Source: CAZRIE01 sp964600075
Lineage (GTDB): Bacteria; Bacteroidota; Bacteroidia; Flavobacteriales; Flavobacteriaceae
Length of the DNA stretch: 64,000 nt
Direction: 5' to 3'
NCBI GenBank assembly: GCA_964600075.1
Contig: CAZRIE010000007.1
Location: 27,696 to 91,695 of the forward strand
Shown here: positions 36,749 through 43,859 of the stretch, piece by piece
How the letters are laid out: every line of letters begins with the position of its first letter
Position numbering within the stretch: the stretch's first letter is position 1
Notes under the pieces: generated by a model
Seen by the model: the letters and a program-made list of their open reading frames with translations, nothing else
What the model was told of the DNA's origin: nothing
The model's database searches: none
Translations under genes and position numbers: made by a program

Positions 36749-37441
36749 TTATTGTTTCTTACCACTTATAGTCCATTTGTTACTGAGCTGTGCATAGTCA
36801 TAATCTAAAACAGACTCTTGGCGTTCCAATCGGTATGCTGCAAAAGCTCTTTGCAGAATATCTTCTATAAGATAATCTTCATGAATGCGATCTGGGTGAA
36901 ACTCTTCCTTCAAACTAATTTTAAACATACTTGCCGTGGTGTTGTACCAAAATGCACGCCACCCACTGCGTAGTTCTTTGACCAGATCGAAAGCAGTATC
37001 ACCGGTTTGCCTATAAATCAATTTTACTAAAATCTGTCCTTCGGTACGGGTTAGTTTCTTGAGTTCTTCAGCAAACTCTTCTTCGATAAACTTCTGCACC
37101 TCTTTAGTATACCGTTTTTGATGCCTTTTTTTTCTAATGCTGGTTATACTGTCGTTCAATTCAACCAAACGTTCAGCAGCAAGCTTTGCATACGGATAGA
37201 CCTTTAGGGTCTTCCTGCGTAGAATATAGTATCGAAGTTTATCTCTATAAGAACCGAATTTAAGCTTTCCGAAAAGAAAGACTTCGTCTAAGTCTATAGA
37301 ATTTCGAAAAATGGAATCTCCTTCGACAATTATCATTTTTTCCGCTATAGAATCCAAAGGCTGTTCCTCCACTTGGGCAATTCCGTAAAAACCGAAAATT
37401 GATAAAAAAAGTAAGAGTATGTTTTTTTTCATGGCGGACAT
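36749..37441 (-). CDS. DUF4294 family exported protein
   Basis: A 230-residue protein with a signal peptide (cleavage about 22, GIAQ). The conserved region (KVYPYAKLAAERLVELNDSI, RTEGQILVKLIYRQTGDTAF, ELRSGWRAFWYNTTASMFK) is DUF4294. Met4 is an alternative start. It is divergently transcribed from the M42 peptidase gene, a recurrent flavobacterial neighbourhood. The function is unknown. Confidence 0.85.
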   Translation of the reverse strand: MSAMKKNILLLFLSIFGFYGIAQVEEQPLDSIAEKMIIVEGDSIFRNSIDLDEVFLFGKLKFGSYRDKLRYYILRRKTLKVYPYAKLAAERLVELNDSITSIRKKRHQKRYTKEVQKFIEEEFAEELKKLTRTEGQILVKLIYRQTGDTAFDLVKELRSGWRAFWYNTTASMFKISLKEEFHPDRIHEDYLIEDILQRAFAAYRLERQESVLDYDYAQLSNKWTISGKKQ

Positions 37442-37458
37442 AAATGCTAAAGCCTTGC

Positions 37459-37466
37459 CAAAATTA
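37459..37466 (-). promoter_or_regulatory. -7 element of the DUF4294 gene
   Basis: The minus strand reads TAATTTTG (TAnnTTTG), 18-27 nt upstream of the two possible starts. No -33 TTG is seen. Confidence 0.4.
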
Positions 37467-37510
37467 ACGATAAATAATCCCGCTTATTATTAATTAAAAG
37501 TGAATATTCC

Positions 37511-37518
37511 TAAGTTTG
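37511..37518 (+). promoter_or_regulatory. -7 element of the M42 peptidase gene
   Basis: TAAGTTTG (TAnnTTTG) lies 18 nt upstream of the ATG at 37537. No -33 TTG is seen at the usual distance. Confidence 0.45.
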
Positions 37519-37536
37519 TAACTAAATAAATTTTAA

Positions 37537-38625
37537 ATGGCTGCTAAGAAAATTATCACAAAAAAATCTCTTGACTTTTTAGAAAAATATTTAAACAATG
37601 CCGCTCCAACAGGTTATGAATGGGAAGGTCAGAAATTGTGGATGGAATATCTTAAACCCTATGTCGATACCTTTATTACTGACACGTACGGCTCGGCGGT
37701 GGGCGTCATCAATCCCGATGCGAAATATAAAGTGGTAATTGAAGGACATTCTGACGAGATTTCTTGGTACGTCAACTATATAACCGATAACGGATTGCTT
37801 TATGTTATTCGAAATGGGGGTAGCGACCACCAAATAGCACCCTCCAAATGGGTGAATATTCACACCAAAGCAGGTATGGTCAAAGGTATTTTTGGTTGGC
37901 CGGCAATACACACTCGAGACAAATCGAAAGAAACACCCCCCAAGCTAGACAATATTTTCATCGATATAGGTGCAAAAGATAAGGATGAGGTTGAAATAAT
38001 GGGTGTTCATGTTGGTTGCGTCATTACCTACCCAGATGAGTTCCATATTTTGAACGATGACAAATTTGTCTGCCGGGCCATAGATAACCGTGTCGGGGGC
38101 TTTATGATAGCAGAAGTGGCGCGGCTCTTGCATGAAAACAAAAAAAAATTACCTTTCGGGCTGTATATCACGAATGCGGTGCAAGAAGAAATAGGGCTTC
38201 GAGGAGCCGAAATGATAACCCAGACCATAAAACCCAATGTTGCAATCATCACTGATGTGTGTCACGATACGACCACACCGATGATCGACAAGAAAACCCA
38301 AGGTCATACCGAAATTGGTTCGGGACCAGTTATTTCTTACGCCCCCGCAGTACAGAATAAATTGCGCGAACGTATTATAGAAACAGCTGAGGCGAATAAA
38401 ATTCCATTTCAGCGTATGGCCGCGTCCCGATCTACTGGAACAGATACCGACGCTTTTGCTTATAGTAATGGTGGTGTGGCATCGGCATTAATTTCTTTGC
38501 CGTTGCGGTACATGCATACCACGGTTGAAACGGTACATCGCGATGATGTAGAAAACGTAATCCGGTTAATCTATGAGACCTTGTTAGATATTAAAGAGGG
38601 GGAGACGTTTAGCTATTTTGATTAA
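37537..38625 (+). CDS. M42 family metallopeptidase
   Basis: A 362-residue tetrahedral-aminopeptidase family enzyme, likely cytosolic, that degrades short peptides. Metal and catalytic residues are visible: His and Asp in IEGHSDEIS, Asp in RAIDNRVGG, Glu-Glu in VQEEIGLRGAE, Asp in ITDVCHDTT and His in MHTTVETVH. It is monocistronic and divergent from the DUF4294 gene. Confidence 0.93.
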   Translation: MAAKKIITKKSLDFLEKYLNNAAPTGYEWEGQKLWMEYLKPYVDTFITDTYGSAVGVINPDAKYKVVIEGHSDEISWYVNYITDNGLLYVIRNGGSDHQIAPSKWVNIHTKAGMVKGIFGWPAIHTRDKSKETPPKLDNIFIDIGAKDKDEVEIMGVHVGCVITYPDEFHILNDDKFVCRAIDNRVGGFMIAEVARLLHENKKKLPFGLYITNAVQEEIGLRGAEMITQTIKPNVAIITDVCHDTTTPMIDKKTQGHTEIGSGPVISYAPAVQNKLRERIIETAEANKIPFQRMAASRSTGTDTDAFAYSNGGVASALISLPLRYMHTTVETVHRDDVENVIRLIYETLLDIKEGETFSYFD

Positions 38626-38628
38626 CCA

Positions 38629-38766
38629 TGGGGCTTCCTTTTTTCAAGGAGGGGTGCCGACAGACGGGGTGGCTAGCCTATGAACTCGCAATGTTTAATA
38701 ATTTTCTAACCAGCCTGTGAAAACCCCTCGGCCTGCGGCACCTCCCCTCGAAAATGATGGGAGGAA
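38629..38766. repeat. degenerate intergenic palindromic repeat, inverted pair
   Basis: Two related arms facing each other in the spacer before the NUDIX gene. The left arm (38629-38673), read on the minus strand, contains CACCCCGTCTG, CGGCACCCCTCC and a GAAAAAAGG block. The right arm (38719-38766) contains AACCCCTCGGCCTG, CGGCACCTCCCCTC and GATGGGAGG. About 45 bp separate the arms. Similar blocks occur at 12264 and 40833. Confidence 0.55.
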
Positions 38767-38789
38767 AATTGTTTTTAACTTCCTAGACA

Positions 38790-39338
38790 ATGGATGAACT
38801 TGTAGACATTTTAGATTCCGAAGGAAACTTCATCGGTAAAACTGCCCTTAAATCGGAAGCCCATCGACAAGGTTGGTTTCACCCGACTATCCATGTATGG
38901 TTTTATACCAAGGGTGGTAAACTACTTATTCAACAACGCGCAAAAGACAAAGATACCCACCCCCTACTTTGGGACGTTTCAGTTGCGGGGCATATCGGTG
39001 CCGGGGAGAAAATAGAAATATCGGCCGTTCGGGAAGTACAAGAAGAAATAGGACTTACAATTTCTACAGCCGAACTTGAAAAAATCGGAGTTTTCAAATC
39101 GGTTCACGAACATTCCGAGCATTTAATTGATTGTGAATTCCACCATACGTTTTTGTGTGAGTTGAAAGTCCCTTTGGAAGGTTTACGTAAACAGGAAAGT
39201 GAAGTTGAAGATTTAGCACTCATTTCTTTGCTACAATTTTCTGAAGAAACTTGGGGCATGGCAAATTTAAAAAAGTATGTACCCCATGAAATCGATTACT
39301 ATAAAACGATTATCAAAGAAATTAAAAAAAAGCTATAG
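38790..39338 (+). CDS. NUDIX hydrolase, isopentenyl-diphosphate isomerase-like
   Basis: A 182-residue NUDIX protein. The Nudix box is GHIGAGEKIEISAVREVQEE plus IGL (about 67-89), and the N-terminal MDELVDILDSEGNFIGK with FHPTIHVWFY is typical of the YfcD/IDI-like subgroup. Members hydrolyse nucleoside diphosphate derivatives or isomerise IPP; which one applies is unclear. Its 3' end overlaps the convergent hisS by 6 nt. Confidence 0.88.
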   Translation: MDELVDILDSEGNFIGKTALKSEAHRQGWFHPTIHVWFYTKGGKLLIQQRAKDKDTHPLLWDVSVAGHIGAGEKIEISAVREVQEEIGLTISTAELEKIGVFKSVHEHSEHLIDCEFHHTFLCELKVPLEGLRKQESEVEDLALISLLQFSEETWGMANLKKYVPHEIDYYKTIIKEIKKKL

Positions 39339-40709
39339 CGTTTCGATAAAAGTTTGAGGATTTTCAAGAGAATAGACAACCTGCTCACCACTTTCCATAT
39401 GTTTTACAATGAAAGTACCATTGGTCATTTCTTTTTCTCCGAGAAGAACAACGTAAGGAACGTTTCTATTATTCGCATACTTAAATTGCTTTTGAATTTT
39501 AGCATCCGATGGATATAAATCCGCTTTTATACCAGACATACGAAACGCAGTAACCAACTTAAAGGAGGCGAGTGCTTCGTTCTCTCCAAAGTTCAAACAG
39601 AGAATCTGCAACGACTGGTCAATACTATTTGGGAACAATCCCAATTCCTCCAGAACCAAATGAATACGGTCAAGACCAAAGGATATGCCCACTCCACTGA
39701 CATCTTTTAGTCCAAAAATGCCTGTTAGGTCATCATACCGACCACCCCCACCGATGGAACCCATATGCACTCCTTGGGGGGCGGCCACCTCTAAAATAGC
39801 TCCCGTGTAGTAATTGAGCCCGCGAGCCAAGGTCACATCTATGGAAAGTTTTGCAGTTTGCAAACCCATTTCTTCGACAGTTTTGATGATAAAGATAAGT
39901 TCCTCAACTCCTCTACTTCCCGTTTCGGAAGTGACAAGTAAGTCTTTTAAAGTCTCGAGTTGTTCTAAGTTGCTCCCAGAAAGTGTGAACAAAGGTTCTA
40001 CTTTCGAAATGGCTTCTTGGGAAAGTCCCCTTTGGGCCATTTCTTTTTTTACGCCTTCTACACCGATTTTATCTAATTTGTCCAAAGCCACTGTAAAATC
40101 GATCAATAACTTTTTTGCACCAATGACTTCGGCAATACCGGATAAGATTTTGCGATTATTCAATTTAATATTTACACCTTGGAGTTTTAAATCGGTGAAA
40201 ACCGCATCATAGAGCTGAATCAACTCTATTTCTTGCAAAAGCGAATTGGAGCCTACCACATCGGCATCACACTGATAAAACTCACGAAAACGGCCTTTTT
40301 GCGGGCGGTCTGCACGCCAAACGGGTTGTATCTGGTAGCGCTTAAAAGGAAAATCAATTTCGTTCTGGTGCATGACCACATATCGGGCAAAGGGAACGGT
40401 GAGGTCGTAGCGTAGTGCTTTTTCGGTGATTTTTGGAGATAACGAATTTGAATCTTTAGAACCATACGTAACATCATCGACCTTACTAATAAAATCCCCC
40501 GAATTCAAAATTTTAAAAATCAAGCGATCCCCCTCATCTCCATATTTACCCATTAGGGTTTCGGAATTTTCAAAAGAGGGCGTTTCTATTGGCTGAAAAC
40601 CAAAAGTCTCAAAGTGTTTTTTAATGAGGTCAAAAATATAGTTGCGCTTCTTGACTTCAGAAGGAGTAAAATCGCGGGTACCTTTAGGTATACTTGGTTT
40701 TTGTGCCAT
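39333..40709 (-). CDS. hisS: histidyl-tRNA synthetase
   Basis: A class II aminoacyl-tRNA synthetase of 458 residues that charges tRNA-His. Features include the N-terminal PKGTRDFTPSEV, motif 2 RYQIQPVWRADRPQKGRFREF (about 122-142), LARGLNYYTG of the histidine pocket, and motif 3 GGGRYDDL ... GISFGLDRI. A C-terminal anticodon-binding domain follows. It is monocistronic with a clear promoter, and converges with and slightly overlaps the NUDIX gene. Confidence 0.97.
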   Translation of the reverse strand: MAQKPSIPKGTRDFTPSEVKKRNYIFDLIKKHFETFGFQPIETPSFENSETLMGKYGDEGDRLIFKILNSGDFISKVDDVTYGSKDSNSLSPKITEKALRYDLTVPFARYVVMHQNEIDFPFKRYQIQPVWRADRPQKGRFREFYQCDADVVGSNSLLQEIELIQLYDAVFTDLKLQGVNIKLNNRKILSGIAEVIGAKKLLIDFTVALDKLDKIGVEGVKKEMAQRGLSQEAISKVEPLFTLSGSNLEQLETLKDLLVTSETGSRGVEELIFIIKTVEEMGLQTAKLSIDVTLARGLNYYTGAILEVAAPQGVHMGSIGGGGRYDDLTGIFGLKDVSGVGISFGLDRIHLVLEELGLFPNSIDQSLQILCLNFGENEALASFKLVTAFRMSGIKADLYPSDAKIQKQFKYANNRNVPYVVLLGEKEMTNGTFIVKHMESGEQVVYSLENPQTFIETL

Positions 40710-40726
40710 TAGGTTTTGTTGTGGTG

Positions 40727-40756
40727 CAAATATAAATGATTGTGGGTTTTAAACAA
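40727..40756 (-). promoter_or_regulatory. promoter of hisS
   Basis: On the minus strand: TTG (40756-40754), 19-nt spacer, TATATTTG (40734-40727). This is an exact Bacteroidetes promoter; transcription would start about 12 nt before the ATG. Confidence 0.8.
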
Positions 40757-40832
40757 CGAGGAGTTTGGCCGCACATTAAAACATTAGATTGGGCGAAGCC
40801 ATTGGTTTGGTGCTTTCAAAAAGGCTCGGGCC

Positions 40833-40962
40833 TTCAACCCCTCCGTCTTCTTCCTCGTCTTTGGCAAGTAAAATACTCCTCGCCTAATCTTAAGGGAGGA
40901 GCTTTTAACGATACAATTAAATTTCTAACCTGAGGCATCTTTGTTCCCCCTTCGGAGGTTAG
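40833..40962. repeat. degenerate intergenic palindromic repeat, copy 3
   Basis: Contains AACCCCTCCGTCTTC, then ACTCCTCG and TTAAGGGAGGAG, sharing architecture with the repeats at 12264 and 38629. A second inverted pair CTAACCT (40925-40931) / AGGTTAG (40956-40962) brackets GAGG ... CGG and runs into the stop codon of the DUF6495 gene. Confidence 0.45.
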
Positions 40963-41435
40963 CGGGCTTCTATCACCTTATCAAACCATTGGCACAATTC
41001 CCCTTTAGTAATCACGGCACCTTGTTGGATCAATTTGAATTTGTCCAAATTTTTATCGTCAGTATAGGCTTTGGATGCGGTCAAATATTCCACAAAATCG
41101 GATTGCCAGTTTTTTTTGAACCAATTGAAACCTATTGTACTGTTTAAATCGATATCGGGGTTCATTACTTTTACCGAAAGTAATTTCATTTCTTTTTCAG
41201 CCAAATGGAAAAGATGCATTTGTTTTTCCGAAATATTCTCAAGGAATTCAACTTTGCCTAACACACCTTCCCAGACCAAATCGCTAAAAACATCGAGTTC
41301 CTCTTCAGCGACTTGAGGTCTATCTTTTTTAAGCGCTTCCCATTCATCCGATGTTATGGATTGGGTAGCTAGAAAGTTTATAAACTCGGGGTGCAATTCT
41401 TCTAATTGCTGCTTTGTAAGCCTTGTATATTTCAT
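40959..41435 (-). CDS. DUF6495 family protein
   Basis: A 158-residue soluble protein from the start at 41435 (MKYTRLTKQQLEELH). The frame is open 20 codons further up, but that part overlaps the rplI terminator hairpin. It resembles the flavobacterial DUF6495 family as I recall it; FINFLATQSITSDEWE and STIGFNWFKKNWQSDFVEYL look conserved. The function is unknown. It lies directly downstream of rpsF-rpsR-rplI, and readthrough past the terminator may help express it. Confidence 0.75.
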   Translation of the reverse strand: MKYTRLTKQQLEELHPEFINFLATQSITSDEWEALKKDRPQVAEEELDVFSDLVWEGVLGKVEFLENISEKQMHLFHLAEKEMKLLSVKVMNPDIDLNSTIGFNWFKKNWQSDFVEYLTASKAYTDDKNLDKFKLIQQGAVITKGELCQWFDKVIEAR

Positions 41436-41449
41436 CTTATTATAAATCA

Positions 41450-41480
41450 TAAAAAAGCCTTCCGGAAGTACCGAAAGGCT
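41450..41480 (-). terminator. terminator of the rpsF-rpsR-rplI operon
   Basis: Inverted repeat AGCCTTCCGG / CCGAAAGGCT with one mismatch; on the minus strand the stem is followed by TTTTTTATG. It lies 22 nt past the rplI stop and just before the DUF6495 start. Confidence 0.75.
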
Positions 41481-41502
41481 CATCATTTTATTCAAATGAA
41501 GC

Positions 41503-41955
41503 TTATTTCTTATCGGAAACTACCTCAAATGGAAAATCTACGACTACATCTCTATGTAATCGAATTTGGGCATTATAAGGCCCGGTACGCTTTACCGCAC
41601 CACCTTGTATGCTGATAAATTTCTTATCGATGGCATGCCCTTCCTTTTCCAAAGCAGCGGCAAGATCTATCGTAGTTACCGATCCAAATAACTTATCGGC
41701 TGCACCTGTCTTAGCCGAAATTTTCATTTCAAGGGCTTTCAATGCATCCGCAGTTTTATTCGCTGCATCAACAACCTTCTTCTCTTTGTGGGCCCTTTGT
41801 CTCAAATTCTCTTCTAGCACTTTCTTTGCAGAGGGAGTCGCCATAGCAGCCAATCCTCGTGGAATCAGAAAATTTCTGCCATAACCATTCTTTACGTCTA
41901 CGACATCGTCTTTAAAGCCCAAATGCTCTACGTCTTGTTTTAATATAAGTTCCAT
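41503..41955 (-). CDS. rplI: 50S ribosomal protein L9
   Basis: A 150-residue L9 protein that bridges ribosomes from its long helix. The N-terminal signature LKQDVEHLGFKDDVVDVKNG and YGRNFLIPRGLA are typical, and the C-terminal domain ends in VVVDFPFEVVSDKK. It is the third gene of rpsF-rpsR-rplI, 11 nt after rpsR. Confidence 0.97.
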   Translation of the reverse strand: MELILKQDVEHLGFKDDVVDVKNGYGRNFLIPRGLAAMATPSAKKVLEENLRQRAHKEKKVVDAANKTADALKALEMKISAKTGAADKLFGSVTTIDLAAALEKEGHAIDKKFISIQGGAVKRTGPYNAQIRLHRDVVVDFPFEVVSDKK

Positions 41956-41966
41956 CTTGCCTTAGG

Positions 41967-42263
41967 TTATTTTAGTAGATCGCCTACGTACGGCATCAAA
42001 GCCAAATGACGCGCCCTTTTTACCGCTTGGGCCACTTTGCGTTGGTATTTCAATGAAGTACCTGTTAACCTTCTTGGCAATAGCTTGCCTTGATCGTTGA
42101 CCAACATCATTAAAAAATCGGCATTCTTGTAGTCGATGTATTTAATACCGGATTTTTTGAAACGGCAATACTTCTTCTTGGTATTGGTCTCAATGTTCAA
42201 CGGGGTCAGATACCGAATCTCCCCATCTTTCTTTCCTTTTGCTTGTTGTTGTAATGTTGCCAT
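41967..42263 (-). CDS. rpsR: 30S ribosomal protein S18
   Basis: A 98-residue S18, which pairs with S6 on the 30S platform. The core is KYCRFKKSGIKYIDYKNADF, LPRRLTGTSLKYQRKVAQAV and KRARHLALMPYV. It is one base downstream of rpsF. Confidence 0.97.
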   Translation of the reverse strand: MATLQQQAKGKKDGEIRYLTPLNIETNTKKKYCRFKKSGIKYIDYKNADFLMMLVNDQGKLLPRRLTGTSLKYQRKVAQAVKRARHLALMPYVGDLLK

Positions 42264-42264
42264 G

Positions 42265-42603
42265 TTATGCTTTGGTTTTTAACCTTGTTCTTCTTTTTTC
42301 CGCCCACGCAACGGCGTGCTTATCTAATTTGACCGTTAGGAAGCGCATAATACGCTCGTCCCTTTTGAATTCTTGCTCGTAGGGATTAATAACCTGGCCG
42401 GAATCTGTAAATTCGAACAAGTGGTAAAAACCACTTTTCTTGTGCTGTATGGCATAGGCCAATTTTTTTAGCCCCCAATTTTCTTTGGAGACCATTTTGG
42501 CGCCATTGTTAATTAAGAAATCTTCAAATTTCTTAACTGTTTCCGCTATCTGTTCATCAGAAAGCACGGGATTCAAAATGAAAACAGTTTCGTAATGGTT
42601 CAT
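42265..42603 (-). CDS. rpsF: 30S ribosomal protein S6
   Basis: A 112-residue S6 with the typical MNHYETVFILNPVLS start, KENWGLKKLAYAIQHKKSG and RDERIMRFLTVKLDKHA. It is the first gene of rpsF-rpsR-rplI, behind a strong promoter. The predicted leader is only about 18 nt, too short for an obvious S6:S18 autoregulatory leader. Confidence 0.97.
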   Translation of the reverse strand: MNHYETVFILNPVLSDEQIAETVKKFEDFLINNGAKMVSKENWGLKKLAYAIQHKKSGFYHLFEFTDSGQVINPYEQEFKRDERIMRFLTVKLDKHAVAWAEKRRTRLKTKA

Positions 42604-42625
42604 AAATGTATGTTTTTTAGGAGTG

Positions 42626-42657
42626 CAAAAATAATATTAATTATCATAACATCACAA
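42626..42657 (-). promoter_or_regulatory. promoter of rpsF-rpsR-rplI
   Basis: On the minus strand: TTG (42657-42655), 21-nt spacer, TATTTTTG (42633-42626), matching the Bacteroidetes consensus. Confidence 0.75.
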
Positions 42658-42834
42658 GAAAACGGAAAATTCTTCGTTATAGATTGGTAACCCTAAAAAT
42701 TGAACTTTACCAAATCTTAACCTATGGTCATTGCCAATTACACAGAAAACACGGCAATCTTTACAAATTTATTGCGGTTGAACGTGTTTTTTTAGTAATT
42801 TGTCGATGATTTAACCCCACAAATCGACCCATTT

Positions 42835-43527
42835 ATGAAATTAAGAAGTATTATTGTCGACGATTCGTCTATGCAACGAATGGCTGTCGCGAAGCTGGTA
42901 AACAGCCATCCCAATTTAGCTATGGTGGCCGAGTACAGCAATGCGATTGAGGCCAAAAATGGCATTAAGAACAATGAGTTAGACCTTATTTTTCTCGATG
43001 TCGAAATGCCTATTATCAGTGGATTCGACCTACTCGAATCCTTAGAAAACAGTCCACAAATAATCTTGATTACCGGAAAGCCCGATTACGCGCTCAAGGC
43101 ATTCGATTATGACGTAACGGATTATTTGCACAAGCCTATCACAATGGCACGTTTTGATGCCTCCGTAAAAAGAGCGGTTGCCAAATACGAGCAAATGCAT
43201 CAGGTACATGAAGACGAAGAGCACATCTTCGTAAAAAGTAACCTCAAGAAAAGAAAAGTTATTCTTAACGATATCAAGTGGATAGAAGCCCTTGGCGATT
43301 ACATCAAATTGGTGACCGATGAGGCCAATATTGTCATCTTATCGACAATGAAGTCTTTCGAAAAACAATTGCCGGAAGAAAAGTTTCTACGCATTCACAA
43401 ATCGTATATTGTAAACTTGGAGAAAATCGAAAAGTTCAATAGTAAGAATGTCGAAGTAAGCGGAAGGTCCATTCCTTTAAGCAGGAACAAGAAGACCGAG
43501 TTGGCCGAAGCATTGAGCAACGTCTAG
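42835..43527 (+). CDS. LytTR family response regulator
   Basis: A 230-residue two-domain regulator. The receiver domain (about 4-120) has the acidic pair DD at 9-10, the phosphoacceptor Asp55 in LIFLDVEMP, and Lys in HKPITMARF. The LytTR DNA-binding domain (about 130-228) contains IKWIEALGDYIKL and FLRIHKSYIVNLEKI. No histidine kinase is adjacent, so its partner is encoded elsewhere. A terminator follows. Confidence 0.94.
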   Translation: MKLRSIIVDDSSMQRMAVAKLVNSHPNLAMVAEYSNAIEAKNGIKNNELDLIFLDVEMPIISGFDLLESLENSPQIILITGKPDYALKAFDYDVTDYLHKPITMARFDASVKRAVAKYEQMHQVHEDEEHIFVKSNLKKRKVILNDIKWIEALGDYIKLVTDEANIVILSTMKSFEKQLPEEKFLRIHKSYIVNLEKIEKFNSKNVEVSGRSIPLSRNKKTELAEALSNV

Positions 43528-43549
43528 CACTTCTACTTTAACACCATAC

Positions 43550-43586
43550 AAACCGCTGTTTCTGAAAAGAGGCAGTGGTTTTTTAT
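43550..43586 (+). terminator. terminator of the LytTR regulator gene
   Basis: Stem AAACCGCTG / CAGTGGTTT with a 14-nt loop, followed by TTTTATTT. The remaining 270 bp up to the priA stop codon at 43860 hold no gene I can support. Confidence 0.7.
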
Positions 43587-43859
43587 TTCCAGTTGTATAG
43601 TAAAGGAATAAAGGCCGCTTGGCTACTAGACACAAGATGTAAGACAAAAGTTTATTATGTATATATGTTGTGAAAAAGTAGCAACAGTAGCCAATTGTTC
43701 TCAAAATCTGGTACTGTATTCGTCAGGCTTATGGACAAGTTATCCGATAAAATCGAAACATTCCTCAAGTTCCCCTCTACGCCGGAAAGGAAATCAAACA
43801 TTAGTTCCTTGTATCCTCGCATTTTTTGTGCTTGTAATTGAAATTTGAGTTTGAACTTA

